NCBI RefSeq assembly: GCF_004519545.1
Contig: NZ_SDKM01000025.1
Location: 22,109 to 86,108, forward strand
DNA: 64,000 nt
Direction of reading: 5' to 3'
From: Nocardioides guangzhouensis
GTDB taxonomy: Bacteria > Actinomycetota > Actinomycetes > Propionibacteriales > Nocardioidaceae
Position numbers and translations under genes: made by a program. Positions within the stretch are counted from its first letter, which is position 1; every line of letters starts with the position of its first letter. Below the pieces are notes generated by a model. The model made no database searches. It was not told the DNA's origin and worked only from the letters and a program-made list of their open reading frames with translations. Of this stretch, positions 1 to 8,495 are shown one piece after another.

Positions 1-720
1 CATGTTCATGCTTCCGATACGCAACATCGTGGAGTCGAAGTCGTAGCCGTGGAACATGCTGCGGTGGTAATGCTGACGCTGCTGCTCGTCGGTCATAACG
101 GACGGGTGTTGGGTGCGCACGTACTCCGAGGAAGCCACGAGGAAACCGGCGGTACCGCAGGCTGGGTCGCAGATCTGGTCGGTCGGGCCGGGCGCAGTCA
201 AGTCGACCATCAACTGGATGATGTGCCGCGGAGTGCGGAACTGACCGTTCTGCCCGGCCGACGCAATCTTGCTGAGCATGTACTCGTACAGGTCGCCGTT
301 GGTGTCGCGGTCCTGCATCGGCACGTCGTCGAGCATGTCGACAACCCGGGACAGCAGTGCCGGCGTCGGGATGGTGAACCTGGCGTCCTTCATGTGCTCG
401 GAGTACGTGGAACCGTCACCGCCGAGCTGGCGGAGGTAGGGGAACACCTGCTCCCCGACCACCTTGTACATGACGCCGGGCTCGAGATCCTTGAAGTGCG
501 ACCACCGCAGTTCGGCCTGACCAGACTGGAACACCGGGTTCTCGATCGGTCTGCCCGTCCTGTTCGACTTCTTCTCGGCCAGGGTCTGCAGGTCGTCGAG
601 GCGGCGGATGAACAGCAGGTAGGTAATCTGCTCAATCACCTCCAGCGGGTTGGAGATGCCGCCAGACCAGAACGCGTCCCAGATCCTGTCGATCTTGCTC
701 TTGAGCTCACCGGTGATCAC
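1..720 (-). CDS. hsdM: Type I restriction-modification DNA methyltransferase subunit (N-terminal 240 codons)
   Basis: N6-adenine methyltransferase of a type I restriction system, which modifies host DNA with HsdS and HsdR. The reading frame runs off the window, so only the first 240 residues are seen. The N-terminal helical domain (residues 3 to about 45, with WDAFWSGGISNPLEVIEQ) is followed by QFRTPRHI at 160-167 and the SAM-binding DPACGTAGFL at 185-194, both typical of HsdM. A TAG stop lies four codons upstream in frame, so the GTG at 720 is the only reasonable start, although its ribosome site is weak. Catalytic NPPF, hsdS and hsdR would lie beyond the left edge. The gene reads leftwards, away from the rest of the island. 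Confidence 0.9.
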   Translation of the reverse strand, partial: MITGELKSKIDRIWDAFWSGGISNPLEVIEQITYLLFIRRLDDLQTLAEKKSNRTGRPIENPVFQSGQAELRWSHFKDLEPGVMYKVVGEQVFPYLRQLGGDGSTYSEHMKDARFTIPTPALLSRVVDMLDDVPMQDRDTNGDLYEYMLSKIASAGQNGQFRTPRHIIQLMVDLTAPGPTDQICDPACGTAGFLVASSEYVRTQHPSVMTDEQQRQHYHRSMFHGYDFDSTMLRIGSMNM

Positions 721-1206
721 CGGGCAACCCTAGACGGCTCCACCCACAGGCACTTGAAGACACGAGAGCCGCCCCGACGGGTGTCAGGGCGGCTCTCGTT
801 CAAGAGGGCTGGCTCTCCGCGGCGTGCGCCGCGATGACCGGCAATCTGCGAAGAATCTCCGCCAATTCTGCGAAGACCTCCCGTTGAAGCCCACGGGAAT
901 CGAATACGCGTCCTTGGTACGCCGGAGGAGTAGGCGAAGGAACCCCGGGTGCGCACACCGGCTTCTACGCGTCAGAAGCGTCTGGTGCGTGCTGGGGGCC
1001 GCCGGGGTCCATCAGCCTGGGCTGATAGCACGAAGGGTCCAGGACGCCAAGGTCGGCAACCGTCCACCACGTGCGCTGGTTCACGTCACGGCTTCGCCGC
1101 GGCGAGAGCTTCGCGCGCTCACCCACTGCACGGCGGACATCCCCCGGCACCCTCTCGGTCGCCGGCATCCGCCGGCCGCTCCCAAACGAGCCCACCGGAG
1201 GTCTCC
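721..1206. other. Gene-free gap of about 490 bp between divergent genes
   Basis: Apart from the hairpin at 762-799, the gap holds a direct repeat of TCTGCGAAGA (845-854 and 867-876, 22 bp apart) and a small inverted repeat CCCGT/ACGGG (880-897). No convincing gene was found; the open frames here are arginine-rich and look like chance frames. It presumably carries the promoters of hsdM and of the NurA-like gene. Confidence 0.4.
762..799. terminator. 13-bp perfect inverted repeat, probable terminator
   Basis: The arms at 762-774 and 787-799 are perfect complements of each other with a 12-nt loop. They are flanked by a further short pairing (CTTGAA before, TTCAAG after). It sits in the gap between hsdM (reading left) and the NurA-like gene (reading right). 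There is no clear T-run, so direction is uncertain. Confidence 0.6.
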
Positions 1207-2136
1207 GTGTCCCCCAACCAGCCCACCCCCGCTGATCCCGTTCCCTGGCCCCCCGACCAGACGCCTGCCGACCTCAAGGGCCTGGCGCAGGCGCTGTCTC
1301 ACCTCCGTGTGTCCTCGTCGGCCACCCCAGCTCACTACCAGCGCATCACCAGCTTGGTCGAGACCGCGCCTCGGAAGATCACCGCAACACGGTTGGCGAC
1401 CGCGGGCTTCCTGGACGGCGTCCAAGCACGCTCTGTTCTCGCCCGAAATGAACACCGGGATCTGACCCTCACGTGGGTCGCGGCAGGCACGGTTCACAAT
1501 CGGGCGCTCACGTCCTTCGAACAGCGCCTCGCGGTCGTGTGCAGCGCTCGGGACGTGGGGCTCGTGCGCAACGCGGGGGCCGTGCCGATCGTTGAACTCC
1601 GCGAGATCCACCCTTCGAATCTCGCGCTCGCCACGGATGCCTGGATTGACCAGACGCGGCAGAAGCTCGAGGCCCAGGTCCTCGCGTCAACGCCCTGTCC
1701 TCCCGGGCAGGTCGTGGTGGTGGACGGCTCGCTGCCGCCCGGATGCGGTCGTGACGACGCGATCGGCATCGTGAAGTCGGCTCTGGACACCACCTGGATC
1801 AGCGACCCGGCCCTCTTCCCCGCTATCGGGGGGTGGCGTAGTCCTGCCTTGAGACTTTCGGCGCTCTGCCAAGGTGAGAGCGACCGCCTCACCGCATTTG
1901 TCCGTCTGCGCACAGCCACCGGAGCGCACCCGTGGGGATTCTCGCTGATCCGTGTTGAGACCTTCGACAACGCCGGCGGCATCGACTTCCTCGACGCCGC
2001 CTGCGCCCTCGCCGTGAGCCAGGCCCAACACTTGGGAAGCGCTGACCCGCGCGCGGAGTGCCAGCCCGCCGGCATGTATCAGACAGAGCTCTGCCTCAAG
2101 GCGCAGATTCCGCTCGCCCTCCGAGTGCTCCGCTGA
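1207..2136 (+). CDS. NurA-domain nuclease-like protein
   Basis: Predicted 309-residue protein resembling the NurA family, nucleases that work with the HerA translocase in DNA end processing and in several phage-defence systems. What is seen: VVVVDGSL with Asp173, where NurA carries its first metal-binding Asp; then GIVKSA, a GxRSPAL segment, FVRLR, and PWGFSLIRVE, in the order expected for bacterial NurA proteins; the end resembles the family's C-terminal LE...AL segment. The first 170 residues are an extension I do not recognise. The GTG at 1207 is chosen because CCGGAGGT lies 5 bases upstream; longer frames lack a ribosome site. No HerA gene is seen in the window, so the partner is missing or lies to the left. 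Family assignment rests on motif pattern only. Confidence 0.6.
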   Translation: MSPNQPTPADPVPWPPDQTPADLKGLAQALSHLRVSSSATPAHYQRITSLVETAPRKITATRLATAGFLDGVQARSVLARNEHRDLTLTWVAAGTVHNRALTSFEQRLAVVCSARDVGLVRNAGAVPIVELREIHPSNLALATDAWIDQTRQKLEAQVLASTPCPPGQVVVVDGSLPPGCGRDDAIGIVKSALDTTWISDPALFPAIGGWRSPALRLSALCQGESDRLTAFVRLRTATGAHPWGFSLIRVETFDNAGGIDFLDAACALAVSQAQHLGSADPRAECQPAGMYQTELCLKAQIPLALRVLR

Positions 2137-2226
2137 CCAGCACCCGGCGTCGACCGCTCGCACGGAGTGGCGACTGTGACGAAGTCCTAGCGGTGAATCA
2201 TTGCGCGCTCCGATCTGCGCCGAACC

Positions 2227-2532
2227 ATGCCGTTCATGAGCACCCCTGGAGGCATCCCCACGCACACGCTCACCCCCCTGGCTCTCGCGATCGGCGATGC
2301 GCTCGACGCGGGCTGGGATCTCGCCCACCTGCACGACGCGGTGCTCGCAGACTGCCCGGCCGAATCCTCCGCTCGGGACGTGCTCATCGACGTGGTCCTC
2401 GCGGCGCACGCGCTGCTGGTTGGGCTCGACCCAGCATGGCTCGAGCTCTGCCTCGTTTGGCCCGCACCGAGCTTGGACACCGCGGTCGTGCTCGCCACCG
2501 CCCGAGCGCGGCACCTCTCCTCGAAGAGCTGA
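2227..2532 (+). CDS. Small hypothetical protein, 101 aa
   Basis: An alanine/leucine-rich predicted helical protein that I do not recognise. It follows the NurA-like gene by 90 bp and reads the same way. A second in-frame ATG at 2236 is an equally likely start, and neither has a clear Shine-Dalgarno sequence. It has no signal peptide or cysteines of note. It lies in a run of short genes typical of mobile elements and may be co-transcribed with its neighbours. Confidence 0.5.
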   Translation: MPFMSTPGGIPTHTLTPLALAIGDALDAGWDLAHLHDAVLADCPAESSARDVLIDVVLAAHALLVGLDPAWLELCLVWPAPSLDTAVVLATARARHLSSKS

Positions 2533-2643
2533 AGTCATTGGTTGGGCCTGCTGCCCGCGCGCTCACGGTCCGCACCCGACACCCCGTGTCCGCATCACGG
2601 GTCCCACCGGGTCCCGGGTGCCCAAACCAATGGAGAAGAACCC

Positions 2644-3012
2644 ATGCCCAATCAGTTGGAAATGGACCTCGAGAAGCGCGTCCACGATTCCCTCCCTCCG
2701 ACCAAGCAGCGCCGACTGCGGTGGCTGGTCGCCGCGCGCAAGTACGCCGCCCAGGCCATCGCCGAGGCCAGCTGCCTCGGCCTGCACGACGCTCCGGGAC
2801 TCGATCGCCAGGTCGTTCTCGCCGAGTCCGCGATCGAGGACCTCATCCCCGACCGGGCCGCGGCCGCAGCGCTCATGGCGGAGTACGCCGTTAGCGACGC
2901 CGCGTTGATCCACAACCGCGGCGACAGTCCCCTCGGATTCGACTGCGCCGTGTGCTCTGGTCGGTACGGGATCGAGAGCATCCTTGCCCGAATCGCCGAT
3001 CTAGGCGACTAG
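2644..3012 (+). CDS. Small hypothetical protein with CxxC, 122 aa
   Basis: Starts at the ATG at 2644, preceded by GGAGAAG at a normal distance. The protein is charged at the N-terminus (LEMDLEKRVHDSLPPTKQRR), then helical and alanine-rich, with a single CAVC motif near residue 104 and no second cysteine pair for a complete zinc site. I do not recognise the family. It follows the 101-aa gene in the same direction. A short inverted repeat (TGCGGCCGGCACT/AGTGCCGGCCGCA, about 3022-3053) directly downstream probably ends the transcript. Confidence 0.6.
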   Translation: MPNQLEMDLEKRVHDSLPPTKQRRLRWLVAARKYAAQAIAEASCLGLHDAPGLDRQVVLAESAIEDLIPDRAAAAALMAEYAVSDAALIHNRGDSPLGFDCAVCSGRYGIESILARIADLGD

Positions 3013-3021
3013 CTCCACCTA

Positions 3022-3053
3022 CTGCGGCCGGCACTTCACAGTGCCGGCCGCAG
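3022..3053 (+). terminator. Stem-loop after the 122-aa gene
   Basis: TGCGGCCGGCACT and AGTGCCGGCCGCA form a 13-bp stem with a short loop ten bases after the stop codon at 3012. The GC-rich stem next to the stop suggests a terminator, although the T-run is poor. Confidence 0.6.
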
Positions 3054-3169
3054 TCGTATGACCAGCGCTGGGCGTGAGACGCCAACGAAGTCGCTGGGTG
3101 GTTCAACCTGGCCACGCCTTGTCCGGTGAGCAGGTTGCGGATGGACAGACGCGGCGGACGGTCCCGACC

Positions 3170-3373
3170 ATGTCAGTTGACTCAACATCGGCCACGGAAC
3201 GCGCAGAAACGATGGCCGCGCCGCTCACCGACCCCGCATTCGTTCGAAAGCTCCTGCGATGGGCCGAGGACCCGGAATCTCCATCGCCAGAGGGCTGGTC
3301 TGGCGATCGACTGTTGTTCAAGGTTCTGGTCGTCGACGACCCTCACAGCGACCGCAGCCAGGGCAACGGCTGA
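3170..3373 (+). CDS. Doubtful small hypothetical protein, 67 aa
   Basis: Open frame from the ATG at 3170, with a plausible residue mix (FVRKLLRWAEDPE, then LLFKVLVVDD) but no Shine-Dalgarno sequence and no recognisable family. It lies between a probable terminator and the long recombinase-like gene. It may be a remnant or a chance frame. Confidence 0.3.
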   Translation: MSVDSTSATERAETMAAPLTDPAFVRKLLRWAEDPESPSPEGWSGDRLLFKVLVVDDPHSDRSQGNG

Positions 3374-3529
3374 CCCGACATCAGTCTGATGACATTCGAA
3401 TTTCGGTGAGCGATGGCGGCCTGTTGAGTCAGCTCAACGATGTGCCCTACACAACTTGTGAGCCTATTGCATCTCGACGAGGACCGAGCACGGTCTCCCG
3501 GCAACACCGCCCTACCGCCAGGAGAATCC

Positions 3530-6500
3530 ATGCCGTTCAACAACAAGTACGCGCGAGAAAACAAGAGCGACCGCGCCCTAGCCGTCTTCGAGAGAGCCGG
3601 GCTGCAGACTCGGGACGTCGCGGCCGCGCTGGTGAATCGGATCAGCGCCGAGACCAGCGCGAAGTTCGAGACGCAGACCGATTCGGGCGTCGCCAAGTAC
3701 GGGGTCCTGTACCCCGAGCTGACGTCCCTGAAGCAGAGGGACGCGTGGGTGTTCGAGGTCTGTGGGGGCGCTAGCGGCCGACGAGCGATGGAGGAGCGCA
3801 CCCGACTCGGCATGGTTCCGATCTACGCACACCAGGTCAGCCGCTCCGCTGTGAGCCCTAACGCGCTGGTTGCCTTCGCATGTGTGGTCGGCCGCGTTCT
3901 GGTCATCGACGTTCTGAACTCGGCGGCAGAGGACAACATCGAAGACCAAGACGACGTCGACGACTTCGGCCACAACCTGTTCACGCAGTTGGTCCGGCTG
4001 GCGGTCGTCGCGCACGAAGGCCACCTGACGGACCTCATGTTTTCGCGCTGGGACCGAATGCTCCGCAACAGCCGCCACGGCGCCTACCTCAAGGAAACGA
4101 TCGCCCGACGGGCCCACCTGCTGACACTGTGGGTGGACGGCAACCGACGAGACGTGAGCGCGCTGGGTTCGGAAGTCGAGCAGGTGGTCGCGATCGCGAA
4201 CAAGCTCGCGGACGCCGAGAAACAGTTCAGCGGCGCCTACTCCAAGTGCCAGAACCACGAGTGGACCCGCCCCGAGTTCCACCTACCCTCGGGTGCTCGT
4301 CTCGGTGTCGGGCGCGACAAGAACACCGTCCACTGGTTGCCCGGTGAGATCGCGGTCGTTGCGGAGCTCTACGCTGCCTGCGCCCGTGGCGTACCGATGG
4401 CGCGCATCACTGACCTCGCCGTCGAGAAGGGTCTGCTGATGCGGCACCCACAACACCGTCGACCGGACGGGTCGATGAAGACTCTGGCTGAGGCGTATCC
4501 CGGCACCAACCGCGACACAGCTGAGCGCGACAAGGCTCGCCGCGAGGCGGCCGTGGCTACGCTATTTCGCGAGCCAGCACGCCGGGCCTACCGCACCGGC
4601 CGCTACCCGTTCCGGATCGTGGCCCCCGCACCTGGCAAGGCCATGGTCGATGGCGCCAAGGTTCAGTTCGCCAGCGGGCCTGAGCCTGTGTGGCATGAGC
4701 GTGAGCGAGGCAGGTCGCCACTGGACCTTCGGCACTACGGCTACATGGACTTCGAGCTCGACTGGGGCCTCCCCATCATGCCTGACGATCGCGCGACCCC
4801 GATCGACGATTCGACAGATCCGGTCGAGGGCCTGCATCTGAGGCGTAGTCAGTGGGAAGCCATCGAGAAGCGATACCACCGCGCAGATGCGAGCTTGCCG
4901 GCGAACGACCAGCCCACCTTGAACCGAGGCCGCGGCGGCGCCACCAGCGTTGACGACGACGCACGGCGGCCGTTCGTCGGGCTTGCGACGTGGATCGACC
5001 GAAGCACCCTCAGCGGGCTGACTCCTGGGGAGCAGCTTCAGGTCGACGAGGACGGTGCATTTCGGAGGGTGGAACGCAAGATCTGTGGGGCTGGCGCGGG
5101 CCTGCTCACAGTTCGCGAGCGCATGCCTCAGGAGCGCGGCTGGGACACGAGAGAAGGCACTCATGTGGTGACAGTGGCCGATGGGGCCCTCGCGCGAAGC
5201 GTTGTCGGGTTCCTTCGGCGGATCGTGCACGAGGCCGGAGAGGGCACTGTCCAATTCACATCTTCTCGACGCGTGAAGTCCGGCACCGATCGCCGTACCC
5301 GACTCGAGCGCGACGCCTCAACGGCCGAGCGGGAGGCCGACGACCACGCAAGGCAGGCGGCCGCGTTCCGCGTCATGGCTGCGGCAGCCCTCGGACAGCA
5401 CGACGACATGACCAGTGACGACGCCCTCAAGGCCGCGCATCCGTACCAGGAGGACGCCGCCGAAGCCGCACGGTCGGCAGAAGCGGCCCGCGCCACCGCC
5501 GCCTCCCTACGAGCAGAGGCAAGCACCCTCAGCGGGACGCGCCAGGTCGAACTCGACCTGACGGAGCTATCCGTCCTGGCTGACGTCCTCGAGGCCAAGG
5601 CAGATGAGCCTCAACCCCGTTTCGTCCGGGAAGTGTCGGACGCCTTCGTGGCCGTCTTCCGGGACACGTTCCGCCTCGTGCCCGACGATACGAACCCACG
5701 GCTCGCTTGGTGGTCGGGCACAGCCCACGTGACAAGGGACGGCGAGACCATCACCCACGCGTCGGGACGCCTGCCGCTCGTGAACCAGCGACGGCCATCC
5801 ACCTCGTCTTCCTCGGCGCCGGCGCTTGCCGAGGCTCTCGCTGCCGTACACCTGCGAGACGGATTGCCGCTATCGGATGCGCTCGACCTGCATCAGGGCG
5901 AGCGCAAGCGCGCCCTCACGCGCATCCGTGGGTGGCTTGCCGACAAGGAATTGACCAAGCGCGGGTTGCGCGAGGGCCTCCTGGACTGCCCAATCCCCCA
6001 GGCGAGACTCGCGGTCTGGGCGACAGTGACCGACGACTATGATGCGGCCGCACATCTCCAGCAGGGCTTTCGGCAACACCTCGGCACCGTCTACCTCAGC
6101 GATCAGCACCACCACTTCCGATGGGTCTACGGCCGCACCCAACTCGCCCGTCGCGCCCTCAACGCCATGCTCAGCCAGACCCGGCATGGCGACGGGGTCC
6201 TCGTGCAAGAACTTGCCCGCAGCCTCAGCGCCGGCGTGGGCGAGATCAACTACCTCACCGACGGCGGCACAACCTCGAAGTTCACCAAGGTCTTGGTACG
6301 AGACCGAGCAAACCGCAATGTCGTCCGGCTCCGCGCCTGCCCGCACGACGGCTGTCCCGCCGCCGAGGGTCACCGATGGGCAAGCCACTACATCCCCGTA
6401 CCCGAGACCCTCGTGGATGGTGGCTACGGGCTGCTCTGCCCCGACTGCCGGCGCCTACCGAACCAGCGTTACGCCCACGTGGTCTTCCCGGCGGCCTACT

Positions 6501-6823
6501 TGGAGTACTGGGACCTCGCGGAGGACGTCTACGAGCCGGGGCGGACGCTGCTCGATGGACCCTTCACGATCGTGCGTGACGAGTCGCACTACCGGCCAGC
6601 AAGTGACATCTCTACCCGTCCACGGGAACTGGGCATCGAAGAAGCGGCGGCCCTCCTCGGCGTCCGAGCTAGTGCCCTCAGACATTGGGACAACCGCGGG
6701 CTCGTCCACGCGCGACGAGTCCAAATGGGCCCCGGAAGGCCGCAGCGAGTCTTCGCGCGCACCGAGCTTGAGCGGATCTCCACTCTCCCGTTCGTCCTTA
6801 GGTACTTGGCATCGGAAGGCTAG
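3530..6823 (+). CDS. Very long divergent serine-recombinase-like protein with MerR-type HTH tail
   Basis: Predicted 1,097-residue protein. The start at 3530 is chosen for CAGGAGAATCC directly before the ATG. Around residues 171-182 the segment SRWDRMLRNSRH resembles the LDRLxR helix of serine recombinases, and the following 130 residues fit the recombinase domain that ends in a Gxxxxx IxDLAxxxGL-like segment. The canonical N-terminal YxRVSTxxQ with its catalytic serine is not obvious, so activity is uncertain. An alanine-rich coiled coil lies at about 588-670, a possible zinc site (CPHDGC at about 937, CPDC at about 970) follows, and residues about 1035-1090 read as a MerR-like helix-turn-helix. 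Large serine recombinases usually have 450-700 residues, so this is exceptionally long. It may instead be an unrelated DNA-binding protein of the element. Confidence 0.55.
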   Translation: MPFNNKYARENKSDRALAVFERAGLQTRDVAAALVNRISAETSAKFETQTDSGVAKYGVLYPELTSLKQRDAWVFEVCGGASGRRAMEERTRLGMVPIYAHQVSRSAVSPNALVAFACVVGRVLVIDVLNSAAEDNIEDQDDVDDFGHNLFTQLVRLAVVAHEGHLTDLMFSRWDRMLRNSRHGAYLKETIARRAHLLTLWVDGNRRDVSALGSEVEQVVAIANKLADAEKQFSGAYSKCQNHEWTRPEFHLPSGARLGVGRDKNTVHWLPGEIAVVAELYAACARGVPMARITDLAVEKGLLMRHPQHRRPDGSMKTLAEAYPGTNRDTAERDKARREAAVATLFREPARRAYRTGRYPFRIVAPAPGKAMVDGAKVQFASGPEPVWHERERGRSPLDLRHYGYMDFELDWGLPIMPDDRATPIDDSTDPVEGLHLRRSQWEAIEKRYHRADASLPANDQPTLNRGRGGATSVDDDARRPFVGLATWIDRSTLSGLTPGEQLQVDEDGAFRRVERKICGAGAGLLTVRERMPQERGWDTREGTHVVTVADGALARSVVGFLRRIVHEAGEGTVQFTSSRRVKSGTDRRTRLERDASTAEREADDHARQAAAFRVMAAAALGQHDDMTSDDALKAAHPYQEDAAEAARSAEAARATAASLRAEASTLSGTRQVELDLTELSVLADVLEAKADEPQPRFVREVSDAFVAVFRDTFRLVPDDTNPRLAWWSGTAHVTRDGETITHASGRLPLVNQRRPSTSSSSAPALAEALAAVHLRDGLPLSDALDLHQGERKRALTRIRGWLADKELTKRGLREGLLDCPIPQARLAVWATVTDDYDAAAHLQQGFRQHLGTVYLSDQHHHFRWVYGRTQLARRALNAMLSQTRHGDGVLVQELARSLSAGVGEINYLTDGGTTSKFTKVLVRDRANRNVVRLRACPHDGCPAAEGHRWASHYIPVPETLVDGGYGLLCPDCRRLPNQRYAHVVFPAAYLEYWDLAEDVYEPGRTLLDGPFTIVRDESHYRPASDISTRPRELGIEEAAALLGVRASALRHWDNRGLVHARRVQMGPGRPQRVFARTELERISTLPFVLRYLASEG

Positions 6824-7248
6824 GTGATCAGGAATCGCCCACGCCTGGCCGGGTTCGTCCACCAGCTGTCATGGGATCGGTTCGACCCGTCCCCAAGTCG
6901 AGGGCGCGCCTCGTCCGCACCGATCACCATGCGAGTGCCTGTTGGGCCGCCCTCAGCCAGGTCGTGGCACAACGGATCGCCCACCGACGGGAGCAATACC
7001 TTCACTCGCATCCATACGATTGGGGACGCCGTCGCCTGCCCTATTCCGCCCAGAATGACGCTCGCTAATCACCGCCGAAGCAACATCGTCTTGACGGCTT
7101 GCGTACAAACCGGTATTGAACGGGTACTTTCTGGCGTCCGATCTCAGTCGCTCAGTCGAGCGTGTCATGTGAGGGACCGCGTTTCTCCCCTTCAACTGTC
7201 CGTAAGCGCAGGTAGGGTGCCGCCACAAGATCTACAGGGGGAAAGAAC
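6824..7248 (+). promoter_or_regulatory. 425-bp gap with possible promoter for the DUF5343/Ymh operon
   Basis: No gene is convincing here. The local AT content rises near 7080-7140. TTGACG (7091-7096) and TATTGA (7114-7119) are 17 bp apart, a weak match to a housekeeping promoter reading towards the gene at 7249. The Shine-Dalgarno AGGGGGAAA lies at 7236-7244. Confidence 0.35.
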
Positions 7249-7956
7249 GTGCCGAACTACCCGTACATCTCCGGACCGGCAGGGCTCGTCGCAACGTTTG
7301 GCCAACTGCGAAAGGGCTTTCCGACCAAAGTCGACGCAGGCTACCTGAAGCGGTTCAACATCGCGCCCGCCAACGAGTCGTACGTCATCTCGATCCTGAA
7401 GTTCCTCGGCCTGATCGACGAAGAGGGCAACCGAGTCGAGGACAAGACCGACTACTTCTGGGGCAATGACGACGCGTTCGCCTCGGGCTTGGAGGGCACG
7501 CTCCGGAACGCCTACCAGATGCTCTTCGATGAGATGGGTGGCGACGCGGCCCTCGACGCCGACAAGAGCGCCTTGGTGCACTGGTTCCGCGCCTCCGACA
7601 AGACCTCTGACCTTGTCGGTCAGCGTCAGGCGACGACGTTCCAGACCCTGGCCGCGCTGGCGGGACATGGCGACCTTCCTCCCGTCCGCAGCACCGCTGC
7701 CAAGAAGACCGCCGCCGCCGGCAACACCGGGGCGACCAAGAAGACGACCGCGGTCAGGAAGGTGGCTCCGAAGAAGGAAGCCGCGACTGCGTCCGCGACC
7801 GGCGAGGGTGACGGCGAGGTCGGAACCGGCGTCAAGGTGCAGACCGGGCAGGACGTCGGGCTGACCGTCCGCGTCGAGGTCAATCTGCCGCCAGGCGGCG
7901 ACGCAGACACCTACGACGCCATCTTCGCGAGCATCAAAAAGCACCTGATGTCGTGA
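7249..7956 (+). CDS. DUF5343-family protein, first gene of a two-gene operon
   Basis: 235-residue protein. The N-terminal 140 residues (opening MPNYPYISGPAGL, then KVDAGYLKRF, ISILKFLGLIDEEG) match the DUF5343 family pattern, a predicted helical/winged-helix module of unknown function often encoded in accessory regions. Residues about 145-185 are a lysine/alanine-rich low-complexity linker (AAKKTAAAGN, KKTTAVRKVAPKK) that may contact nucleic acid, followed by a C-terminal beta-rich stretch (GLTVRVEVNLPPGGDADTYD). The GTG start has a strong AGGGGGAAA ribosome site. The stop overlaps the next gene's start by four bases (GTGA), so the two are translationally coupled and probably work as a pair. 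Confidence 0.75.
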   Translation: MPNYPYISGPAGLVATFGQLRKGFPTKVDAGYLKRFNIAPANESYVISILKFLGLIDEEGNRVEDKTDYFWGNDDAFASGLEGTLRNAYQMLFDEMGGDAALDADKSALVHWFRASDKTSDLVGQRQATTFQTLAALAGHGDLPPVRSTAAKKTAAAGNTGATKKTTAVRKVAPKKEAATASATGEGDGEVGTGVKVQTGQDVGLTVRVEVNLPPGGDADTYDAIFASIKKHLMS

Positions 7957-8495
7957 GCGGCCCGCTGGACCGCTTCGAACGCATCGCGAGGTCTGTCGGC
8001 GCGGAGCAGGCCGAGCGCGTCGTAGAGGCCGCCGACACTGCCGTGGTCATGGAGGCCGCCCTCGTCGAGATCATCCCGGAGGCCGAGGCCGAGGAGGCGC
8101 ACCCCTTCGAGTCGCGGAACATCCACCCCGACCTACCGCCAAAGGTCCGGAAACTCTTCGACGACGGCCACTGGGAGGAGTCCGTATTCCACGCATTCAA
8201 GTTCATCGAGAAGGAGGTCAAGCGGATCAGCGGGGTTCGCGGGAAGATCGGATTCGACCTCATGATGAACGTCTTCAACGAGGAGAAGCCCGTCCTCCAG
8301 TTGAACGCCCTCTCGACCGACTCGGACCTCGACGAGCAGCGCGGCTACAGGTTCATCTTCGCAGGGGCCACCGCAGGCATCCGGAACCCACGGGGGCACG
8401 AAGTCGAGGTCGGCGACACGCCGGACGAAGCCCTGGACTACCTCGCGCTCGCCTCGCTCTTGTTGCGCAGGCTTGATGCTGTGAAACTCCGCTAG
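7953..8495 (+). CDS. Ymh/TIGR02391-family protein with HEPN-like RxxxxH motif
   Basis: 180-residue protein. Residues 60-170 match the Hypoth_Ymh (TIGR02391) pattern: HPDLPPKVRKLFDDGHWEESVFHAFKFIEKEVK, split over a helix pair, then FDLMMNVFNE, GYRFIFAGATAGIRNPRGH and a final leucine-rich helix. The Arg144-Asn-Pro-Arg-Gly-His149 segment fits the R-x4-H signature of HEPN ribonucleases, which act in toxin-antitoxin and abortive-infection systems. The start GTG overlaps the DUF5343 stop. Catalytic activity is inferred from the motif, not shown. Its neighbours (hsdM, recombinases) fit a defence role. Its 3' end meets a convergent broken gene. Confidence 0.75.
   Translation: MSGPLDRFERIARSVGAEQAERVVEAADTAVVMEAALVEIIPEAEAEEAHPFESRNIHPDLPPKVRKLFDDGHWEESVFHAFKFIEKEVKRISGVRGKIGFDLMMNVFNEEKPVLQLNALSTDSDLDEQRGYRFIFAGATAGIRNPRGHEVEVGDTPDEALDYLALASLLLRRLDAVKLR

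Noticed and set aside
880..950. tRNA or attachment-site remnant with TTCGATTCCCG
   Set aside because: The T-loop-like bases are there but the flanking stems do not pair and no anticodon arm can be drawn. It also does not match the tRNA-Tyr 3' end.
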